Source of the DNA: Fragum whitleyi
Lineage: Eukaryota; Mollusca; Bivalvia; Cardiida; Cardiidae
Assembly: GCA_948146395.1 (NCBI GenBank)
Contig: OX411543.1
Coordinates: forward strand, 33,375,058-33,439,057
Reading direction: 5' to 3'
DNA length: 64,000 nucleotides
The position numbers were made by a program, and so were the translations under genes. Below the pieces are notes generated by a model that saw only the letters and a list, made by a program, of their open reading frames with translations, searched no databases and had not been told where the DNA came from. Positions within the stretch are counted from its first letter, which is position 1; each line of letters starts with the position of its first letter. Shown here one piece after another: positions 56,901 to 64,000 of this stretch.

Positions 56901-58271
56901 CGTTAGTAGTTGCTTTATTTTTTCAGAATGGAATTCCGCTAAATTCAGGATTATCTGTCTTTCTTCTTTTTTGCCTTACAAGATCGTATCTATTGTAGAG
57001 TTTTTTACACGATAAAGTAATAATATCCGATTAATTTAAAAAAAAACAAACAAAAATCGGTTTTCCCAATCTGTGAAAGAGAAACTTTAATTAATATGGC
57101 GGGTTTGATACAGTCGATCGAGGTTACATATTTTAGGTTTTTCGACTACAATGATTTTAGACTTGTGTAAGAAAGCTTCAAACTATAGAGTAGTTCCTTC
57201 ATTTATTTGGAGGATATTCAAACCTGCACATATGGGCTTCACCAAGCGCCAATAATCATGTCTGGGCTTTGGATATTTGATTCATTTTTTTAATTCTACC
57301 CTCATCAAAACCCTACTTAATTTAATGAGGCTTGAGAAATGTTTAAGACAAGAAATTGATTTTCTCCCACCCATTATTAGGCAAAGTGTTCGTGTTGGTT
57401 CATATTGGCTCATTAAGATCGAGTTAAATTGATTAAACATCTCGTTGTTGGTTAAGATAATTTCGATCGACATTTTGTTTCAACCATTAAAGAATCATTT
57501 GTGCAATTTTAGTACCCGTGAACACCATAAGAAATGCCGTTGTTCTTAAAACCCAACTTCGGAAGCTCATTGTCCGGCTGCTGTGTGATCCTTTGTCAGC
57601 CAATCAAAAGGACTATTAGACTTTAAAATATGGGCTTATTGTTTATACTACCAAAGCTATATTAAATACAATTACGTGCTGAAAGTAATTGGAGAACGGT
57701 TCAACAGCAATGAAAGTAACCTTTTTTGTGAGCCTTATTAAAAAAAAGCACCCAAATAAGTTCGCATGGGCTATTATGCCGGAGAGCCCATAAATCCTGA
57801 AATGGTTATAGAGAACATGGACCTGTAAGTATTTCAATGCCAACCAAGACTTTATACCAAAACAGAGCTAAAAAAAAATCGTCTCTAAACAAAAAAAATG
57901 TTTTTTCCTAAACCCATTAATAAGAAACAGCCAAAGTTGCTATTTTGGGCTCCGTGAGAGCCCCAAAATAGTGGAAAAGCTTTTGAAATATGGGTTACTT
58001 TATTTTCAAAAATGTTCTAACACTAAATACATTGTTAACCTACACAAAACATATAAGAAGAACCAAAGAAACCGCCTTTCCTGAACCTTGTATTAGGAAA
58101 ATACCGATTTTGCCCATATGGGCTCCTTTGAGAGCCCATTAAATCGTGGAACAGACCGAAAAAATTTGGACCCGCATAGTTTTCGATTGCTTGACCCATA
58201 AACAATCAATTAAAACCAAAAAATCAATTTCAGCACGAAAATCCTACGGGATTACATAAGGCAACGCACTA
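53959..58271. mobile_element. 4313-bp long-TIR DNA element inserted in the LINE
   Basis: The ends are inverted copies: left TAGTGCGGTTCCTTATGTA, right (reverse complement) TAGTGCGTTGCCTTATGTA. Similarity continues inward for at least about 190 bp (for example GATTTTCGTGCTGAAATTG and AACTATGCGGGTCCAAATTT on both sides) and, more weakly, beyond 350 bp. Both arms carry repeated GGGCTC/GAGCCC motifs. ATA flanks each side (53956-53958 and 58272-58274), consistent with a 3-bp target duplication. The interior is AT-rich; the longest frame, 54891-55343 (150 codons), has no similarity I recognise, so it is probably non-autonomous or decayed. The superfamily is not assigned; a 3-bp duplication would suit PIF/Harbinger, Zator or Academ-type elements. 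Confidence 0.8.
54891..55343 (+). other. 150-codon frame inside the long-TIR element
   Basis: The longest frame in the element. The product is Lys/Leu/Ser-rich with a hydrophobic end (VILSFIYFV) and no motif I recognise. It may be a remnant of an element gene or chance in AT-rich DNA; there is no DDE-type motif I can point to. Confidence 0.2.
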
Positions 58272-58274
58272 ATA

Positions 58275-58611
58275 GACAAATACATACTACTGCCGCCTAT
58301 TACCAAAACTCCTTCTACCCAGCCTCCATTGTAATATGGAACAGACTCCCTCCCGACCTTGTATTACTGAATGATCTCAACTCCTTTAAAAAAGGAGTTT
58401 GTGACATCAACCACTCGATACCATTAGTAAAATACGCTGTTTTTAACCTCTTTTAACTTTCACCCCTGCACTAACACTTCTTTTTACCCTTTTACCCATT
58501 CCACTCTCACACTTTTATCTTCTTCTTACTTTTACCCCAGCACCGACAGCGCAACTACACGTAATACTCAGAAGAGGGTGATGCAGTATGGAAAGATAGA
58601 TAGATAGATAA
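58275..58611 (+). mobile_element. LINE reverse transcriptase, 3' remainder and tail
   Basis: When the 4313-bp insertion and one copy of its 3-bp target duplication are removed, the frame continues from HPHAY directly into RQIHTTAAYYQNSF, then WNRLPPDLV, and stops after NLF. This is the usual C-terminus of jockey/CR1-like polymerases. A C-rich 3' UTR follows and ends in a short GATA repeat near 58595-58610, the microsatellite-type tail of such LINEs. Confidence 0.82.
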
Positions 58612-58777
58612 ACTGTATATTTTTAACACTCAAACCGTACAATACATTTAAATGTGTAGTTTTGATAAACATGAGAAACATCGGCTGAATCGCAAATGAC
58701 TGAAATACAACTGATATTTTTATGTTTCGGAAAAAAACAAACAAACAAAAAACGGACACTTCATTTCAATCAGTCAT

Positions 58778-59596
58778 TTACACGGCTTTTACAATATTGG
58801 GGGGTAAGGGTGGTGGAGGATAGGATGGGGGTGGGGGTATTTTTCTCCGTCGTGGAGAGTTGCTTTCTAGACTTCTATTTTCAGCTACACTGTTATGAGA
58901 TTGATGTTTACTGATAGCGTCTTGAGTTTTATTGTCTGGAGAGTTCAAGCTTTCTTCAAAAGTGTGAACAAACTTTGATTGATTTTCGTCACGATCTGAG
59001 GCATTCATGTGAATGAAACCAATATCCGAGTTGTCCATAACGTTTTTCCTAACGTTGTCTATATCTGTAAATACATCTGTGACGTAATCATCAATCGAAT
59101 CCAGGCTTAAGTAAGAGCTGCTACTTATACGTTGGCTCTCCGATTCTTTATTGGAAGAGATACTGTCCGTGTTTATGTCCGTATTTCTGATATCAGGCAC
59201 GACCAACGCAGTTAGGGTATCAAATGAACTAGACAGCGTACTACTTACTAACGATGATGTTGTACCAAAACTAGACCCTGATGAAACTCGCCGCTCTCTT
59301 TTATGACTTTGATTATCATCTAAACTTTGGAGAGATGTTGATCGTTGCATGTCTAGGCGTATTTTATGTAGATCTAGGAGTCCTCCCACCGGTAATGATT
59401 CCGAGAAAAATCCCCCTTTTTTGTAGCGAGCCCTAAGGTCCGTCATTGATACGCTCCCTTTCCAAGCAGGTTGGTCATGGGACCTAGTCCGATTTCGTCT
59501 TGCACCCGGATTTTTCAGAAAGCGACGAACTGCCATCAGAGGCGATGTCGATGTTTGCATGGATTTCTCGAATGCGGCCGTTTTCAGTTCTTCTAC
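58778..59596 (-). CDS. Terminal exon: Ser-rich, polyproline C-terminus
   Basis: Minus strand: acceptor AATTCCAG ends before 59596, and the open frame begins VEELKTAAFEKS and runs 272 codons to a TAA. Features: basic MAVRRFLKNPGARRNRTRS; WKGSVSMTDLRARY; long Ser/Thr/Asp-rich stretch; final PPPPSYPPPPLPPNIVKAV. The ORF is much longer than expected by chance in this AT-rich DNA and has coding-like, non-repetitive composition. Confidence 0.72.
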   Translation of the reverse strand, partial: VEELKTAAFEKSMQTSTSPLMAVRRFLKNPGARRNRTRSHDQPAWKGSVSMTDLRARYKKGGFFSESLPVGGLLDLHKIRLDMQRSTSLQSLDDNQSHKRERRVSSGSSFGTTSSLVSSTLSSSFDTLTALVVPDIRNTDINTDSISSNKESESQRISSSSYLSLDSIDDYVTDVFTDIDNVRKNVMDNSDIGFIHMNASDRDENQSKFVHTFEESLNSPDNKTQDAISKHQSHNSVAENRSLESNSPRRRKIPPPPSYPPPPLPPNIVKAV

Positions 59597-61113
59597 CTGG
59601 AATTTAAAACGTGTGTATCACGTATTCGAACGGTTTGATAATGTTTTATACCTCTATTGAATCATTAAAGAAAGTATAAAGTATATACATGAAGATCTAC
59701 CCGTCGAACGCTGTAAATAAATTTTATATGGTATGATGTCTTATTGAACAAAGATTTTTCCCTGAAAACGACCAAGATGAAACCACTTACGTAAAGCTCG
59801 ACAAATGTTCCCCGCATTGCACATGTACTTTTGTATAAAATTGGATACGCTTTTTAAACGTTCGCAAATGTTTTTCATTGAGCCCGCGTGAGATGAGACA
59901 GGCATAGTTGTCACTAATAACAAGTAGATGTGTATGTGCGATAGTCCGTCCGTCCGTCCGAACTTGTCACTTGAAAGTCTCTTTCGGATACTTCAAAGGT
60001 CAAGGCAACAACTTAAGGTCAAACGTTAATTCGACATCAGTTGTCCTTAAACGACCACAGTTTCACATTGACTGGGGTGTTGGTATAGTCTTGGTGTCGT
60101 TGTAGTCGTCACGAGTGCGAAAACTTAGACATTTACGATATCTCTGGTGGTTCTACTTAAGGGGTTCACCTGGTACTAAGGGATAACTCTATGGCGTAGG
60201 CACCCGAAGACGGTGTTCTTGATTCCTCAATTCATTAGATATAATTACAATCAATTCTGAAAAACAAGTCTCTGAATATAGTTCACTCTTTACCCGTTTC
60301 GGTCCGTCAAATTCAACATGTATGAACATTTCATAATTTTATAAAATTAAGCCACACCACGTTCCCGTATTTACATTCATTTTTTATGTACGAGGGTTTT
60401 TCTGAAAGTTTTGAGTCACTTATATTTTTGGCAAATCGCCGTACACATCCGAATGTGCTCATAAACATAGAACAATGCTTTATTTCCCCGGAGACACACG
60501 AAAATTCACCCGGCATTATTATGATATAATGTTGGTTGATTCTTTCAACATTCATTTGTTGAAAACATTCATTGGCTGAAAAGTTGGTTTTAAACCCAAA
60601 CTGAAACAATATTGAGTAAGCAGCTTTTTTTTATCTTCCACAATAACATGTAATACATGTATTTGTTGATTCCAAAGACGTATGAAACTAAAAATCTAAT
60701 CGTAATCATGTATGTATTCGTTTCTCGTTTACACACAGTGTGATTAGGTTTTAAGTTTCATACCTCAATGAAATCAACAAATGTATATATATTTCAAATT
60801 GATCCCGACATTTATCTAGATGATCTTGAAATTTTGCCTACATAAAGAAGTTCATCGCTTCCGAAGCGACGTGGGACTATCACTAATGCACTACCTACAA
60901 TTCATCAACCCGTTATATTGGCTCCGTCTTGCCAGGTCAAAAATGATTGATTATAACTTGAAATTGTAGTACCTGCATATACATGTACTTCTGTGCGGTA
61001 GATATGTATCGCATGTGTTTATATTCTAACTCACAATGACATTTGTCTAGTATTTTTTCAGCTCTAGTTTTGTCACCCTTCAATATATACACCAAGGACT
61101 TATTATAAAGAAC
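58778..61113 (-). CDS. TPR-containing protein, 3' part of gene (three exons)
   Basis: Partial join on the minus strand: 61113-61035, 59849-59791, 59596-58778; the phases agree (0 to 1, 1 to 0, 0 to stop). The first exon, VLYNKSLVYILKGDKTRAEK, fits one tetratricopeptide repeat: tyrosine, small residues and a GD turn at the usual positions. The terminal exon is a long Ser/Thr-rich low-complexity region with RYKKGGFFSES and LPVGGLLDL early on, ending in RRRKIPPPPSYPPPPLPP, a likely ligand for SH3, EVH1 or profilin-type domains. The TPR resembles the last TPR of NCF2/p67phox-type NADPH-oxidase activators as I recall them, but no SH3 or PB1 domain is present here, so this is only a suggestion. The 5' exons are not identified. 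Confidence 0.6.
59791..59849 (-). CDS. Short linking exon of the TPR gene
   Basis: Minus strand: AG, then CG completing a Ser codon, 19 codons (YPILYKSTCAMRGTFVELY), and a strong donor GTAAGT. It is the only stretch I found between the TPR exon and the last exon that converts phase 1 to phase 0. The acceptor tract is poor, so its left edge is less sure. Confidence 0.5.
59925..60225 (+). repeat. HINE-like fragments with GTCC microsatellite
   Basis: (GTCC) tract at 59945-59961, then GTGTCGTTGTAGTCGTCACG and the end CGTAGGCACCCGAAGACGGTG with TTCTTGATT, a degraded version of the 52315 element end. In the last intron of the TPR gene region. Confidence 0.5.
61035..61113 (-). CDS. TPR exon
   Basis: On the minus strand an acceptor TTTATTACAG precedes GTT, 26 codons follow, and a strong donor GTGAGT closes the exon after one extra base. 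The peptide has the TPR consensus spacing (N-x-S-x-x-Y, GD, A-E-K-I-L). Confidence 0.65.
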
Positions 61114-61345
61114 CTGTAATAAAGGAAACGTAAAATATTCAGATAGTCTGTATTAAAATGATAATTAATTTTATTTACGCCATTTCGTCAAAAATGAATA
61201 CAAAAACTCGTAACTAGAGCGTTTGATCTTTTAGTTGCGAGGTTTTATAGTAAACTTTAAGTGTTTGCAGCATTTGCGTAATCGATGATCTGTATTTTAA
61301 AAAAAAATACCATTGTTTTGTGCTTTGCAAAAGAAGAAAGATTAC

Positions 61346-61382
61346 CTTGCCAACATTTATCTCTTTTTCTTTCTGCCACAAA
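61346..61382 (-). CDS. Possible small upstream exon of the TPR gene
   Basis: Minus strand: CTGACAG, 37 nt ending in AAG, then GTAATC. In the frame that joins phase 0 to the TPR exon it reads LWQKEKEINVGK before VLYN. Too short and with too weak a donor to rely on. Confidence 0.25.
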
Positions 61383-61754
61383 CTGTCAGCGAAATATATT
61401 GTATTATGATATAACCTACATTGCGGGGGTGAAATAACCCCGTTAAATATTTTTGATATTACACGGATGTCATTACACTGGTGGAATAACTATGGAAATG
61501 AGCTCAATGCGAATAGCAACACTATTTTGTAACCGCGAAAATGACGTCATAATCTATGTATAGTGACGTCAGATTCAACGGTGTTATAAGTTTCGCGGAA
61601 AATTTATTAAACTCGTCACCTAAAACAGACAAAAACTCGGCGCAGCCTCTTTTTTATCTGTTTATAGATGACTCGTTTAATAAATTCGGTATTCCTTGAT
61701 TACTCATTCAATATCATCTATTACTGCTTCTATAATCTTGGAATTAAGCGCTGA

Positions 61755-61922
61755 CATTTATTATAGGGATGAGTGTCTTTTTCACTGCGTTTATTGGAGT
61801 ATAAAGTGCAATTGCCTTAGCACATGGCAAATAACGCCCGTATGTATAAGCCATGTGCTAAGGCAATTGCACTTTATACCCCAATAAACGCAGTGAAAAA
61901 GACACTCGTCCCTTATAATTGC
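61755..61922. mobile_element. Large foldback with about 75-bp arms
   Basis: Left arm TATTATAGGGATGAGTGTCT through AGTGCAATTGCCTTAGCACA; the right arm is its near-perfect complement, ending GACACTCGTCCCTTATAAT. The loop is about 25 bp. ATTGCACTTTATA-type sequence recurs at 63757-63795. Confidence 0.75.
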
Positions 61923-62176
61923 AATCCTATAGATCGAAGAAACTATCAAAATACTCGGCCAAACATTAAAGCTTCAAGTCTACTTTCTCCGCGTAAAAAA
62001 ATTACACGATCTATTTTTAGATCGTGTATTGTTTATCTCGCTATCGAAGTGAAATGTCATAAAGTAAAACAAATGATACACAAATAAACGACAACATTAA
62101 AATTCGTAGAGGTACTTATGACAAAAAAGCTTGTTTCTGCCAAGTAAGTCTGTGTTTTGAAACGAAAACGGCGTGA

Positions 62177-63493
62177 TCGGTCTTAGGAAATTATCGACCC
62201 ATTAGTCTTACATCACAGGTTTGCAAAGTTCTGGAGTCTATTATACGCGAAGAAATTGTTTCTCACCTGAATGAACATGCATTGCTACTACAGTCTCAAC
62301 ATGGTTTCACCAAAGGAAAATCTTGCCTTACTAATTTACTCACATTCTTTGAAGATATTACAAAAATAATTGACGAGGGGAAACCAATGGATATTATATA
62401 CCTTGACTTTAGTAAGGCCTTTGATAAAGTGCCTCATCAAAGACTTATCAATAAAATTCTACGACATGGAATCTCTGGTGATGTAACCTCGTGGATTGCT
62501 GAGTGGCTGAGGGGTCGACAACAGCGAGTCGTTTTAAATGGCGAAGAATCTTGTCTTGAAGAAGTCCTTTCTGGTGTACCCCAGGGATCGGTCCTGGGAC
62601 CTACTTTATTCCTGATTTTCGTGAATGACATTGACAGTGTCATTAACAGCTTTATTCAGAAATTCGCTGATGACTGCAAGGTGTATCGCTCAGTACCATC
62701 TGATAGTGAAATCTCTACTTTGCAAGATGATGTGGACAACCTCTGTAAATGGTCCGAGGAATGGCAAATGGTTTTTAATGTTAACAAATGCAAGACTGTA
62801 CACATAGGTCACAATAATAGTAACCATGTGTATACCATGAACAATCAACAACTAGAAAATGTAACAGAAGAAACCGATTTAGGAATTATAATTTCAAACG
62901 ACTTAAAGCCATCAAAGCAATGCGTAAGTGCAGCTAGAAAGGCAAATATGACTCTCGGAATGATTAAACGCCACATAATATCAAGAGACAAGCACACTAT
63001 TTTAAGACTGTATAAGGGACTTGTTAGACCAAAGCTTGAATATTGTATACAAGCCTGGAATCCTTCATTGAAAAAAGATATTGAACTTTTGGAACAAGTA
63101 CAACACAGAGCAACTAAACTCATACCAGAACTTTCCCATCTAACATATCACGACAGACTTAAAGAACTACATTTAACCACTCTTGAACTAAGAAGACACA
63201 GAGGAGATTTAATTGAAACATTCAAAATCCTTAAAGGTAAAGAAGGCGTCAACTGTGACCATTTCTTCACATATAATGTATCATCAACTAGAGGAAATTC
63301 TTTAAAACTAGCCAAACCACGTGCAATGTTAAATATCAGACAGCACTTCTTCAGCCAGAGAGTTATCAATGCCTGGAACAGACTTCCAGATTGTATTATT
63401 GAAAAAGACACAGTTAACGGTTTTAAAAATGCTTTGGACCCTTATCTTCAAGACGTTTATGGGGTTTCAATGACTAGGTCGATTAACCCCTAG
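62177..63493 (+). mobile_element. CR1-like LINE reverse transcriptase, nearly intact 3' ORF
   Basis: Open from 62177 (after a TGA) to TAG at 63491, about 438 codons. Reverse-transcriptase landmarks in order: LGNYRPISLTS at the start, QHGFTKGKSC, YLDFSKAFDKVPH (first catalytic Asp), SGVPQGSVLGP at 62570, FADD at 62663-62674, FNVNKCKTVHIG, TDLGI, LVRPKLEYC, LLEQVQHRATK, LRRHRGDLIE, and the C-terminal WNRLPD. The element is 5'-truncated: the endonuclease domain and the start of the reverse transcriptase are missing. It sits in the upstream region of the minus-strand TPR gene. There is no internal stop, so it is relatively young. Confidence 0.88.
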
Positions 63494-63517
63494 GCCGCAC
63501 TCAATTGGTGTGGCTGC

Positions 63518-63547
63518 AGGTATAACAGGTATAACAGGTATAACAGT
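63518..63547 (+). repeat. 9-bp tandem repeat forming the 3' end of the LINE
   Basis: AGGTATAAC is repeated about three times, 25 bp after the LINE stop codon. CR1-group LINEs end in short tandem repeats rather than poly(A), so this is very likely the element's 3' terminus. Confidence 0.7.
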
Positions 63548-64000
63548 TGAGAGGGTTGCTTGACGGTCTTCGTCGACCTGCTGTTTTCTAAGTTTACGTC
63601 GGCACAGAATCAGAACTGCATGCTTGTTATCGTAAATTCTTTCTTAATCTATAATAGATTGAATAGAAATGTTGCGTTGATGATCGAGAACTAGGTTAAT
63701 TCGAGTTCCTACAACACAGGACTTGCAGATCGAAGTTCGGGGGTTTCCCGAAAGACCTATTGCATTTTATACAGAAATAAAGTGCAATGGATTTCCCCAC
63801 GTGATGCGATTTGAACCAATCAGAATTCTTAATTTTATTGGATTGCAATTATAATCAAAATATTTGGAACAAATTGCAGCTGAATAATTGTTCATAAACA
63901 CAGTGTTGCTTACTTTGAATGATGCGTTTACTTTTACTAATCCACAGTCTCAATAATTTGGGATTAGTAATGATCATTTGAAGGCCTTTAGAATTATCAA

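Noticed and set aside
59741..59923. Minus-strand 60-aa frame beginning MLLVTTMPVSS
   Set aside because: It is in a different frame from the short linking exon that fits the splice phases, and it has no domain.

Overview
The window is animal nuclear DNA. It is AT-rich and intron-rich, and most of it is repetitive. The mix of tandem-repeat-cored elements with a shared CTCTTGTT end (the layout described for bivalve pearl-type elements and other HINE/Helentron-like elements), CR1/jockey-like LINE fragments, tRNA-derived SINEs and many foldback MITEs suggests a bivalve mollusc or another lophotrochozoan. That placement is an inference, not a database result. I saw no bacterial operons, CRISPR arrays or plausible long single-exon cellular genes.

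Three protein-coding genes can be built by hand from splice sites and reading phase. (1) A fatty-acid-binding-protein (FABP/CRABP) family gene on the + strand lies at 443-23968. It has four exons in the classic FABP layout, 142 aa, a first intron of about 19.5 kb, and a polyadenylation signal at 24005. (2) An F-box/leucine-rich-repeat gene that I recognise as FBXL6-like lies on the + strand at 33714-51568. It has ten exons and encodes 510 aa, with a Lys-rich N-terminus, an F-box, LRRs and a basic C-terminus. (3) The 3' part of a TPR-containing gene lies on the - strand at 61113-58778. It has at least three exons and ends in a Ser-rich tail with a polyproline C-terminus. Its 5' exons are mostly beyond, or unrecognised in, the right end.

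Layout: 1-24 kb is the FABP gene, with introns filled by at least five foldback or MITE families, a pogo-like MITE, a SINE, a mariner-type element and a HINE-like element. From 24 to 33.6 kb is intergenic repeat, including MITEs, a CT microsatellite, a 1956-bp TIR element built of 127-bp tandem repeats with CCCGGG ends, and two other regions with iterated short motifs. From 33.7 to 51.6 kb is the FBXL6-like gene, whose introns carry HINE-like arrays, four copies of one 400-bp MITE and a 1156-bp TA-flanked element. From 52 to 58.6 kb is a HINE-like element and then a LINE reverse-transcriptase fragment split by a 4313-bp long-TIR DNA element. From 58.8 to 64 kb is the TPR gene, a large foldback and a second, more intact LINE reverse transcriptase with a 9-bp 3' tandem repeat.

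The most interesting material is in the mobile elements. There are two unclassified TIR elements with apparent 3-bp target duplications, one of which gives a clean in-frame empty site inside a LINE. Several nested insertions give relative ages. HINE-like elements share one end but have different tandem cores. A 294-bp dimeric repeat was duplicated recently.
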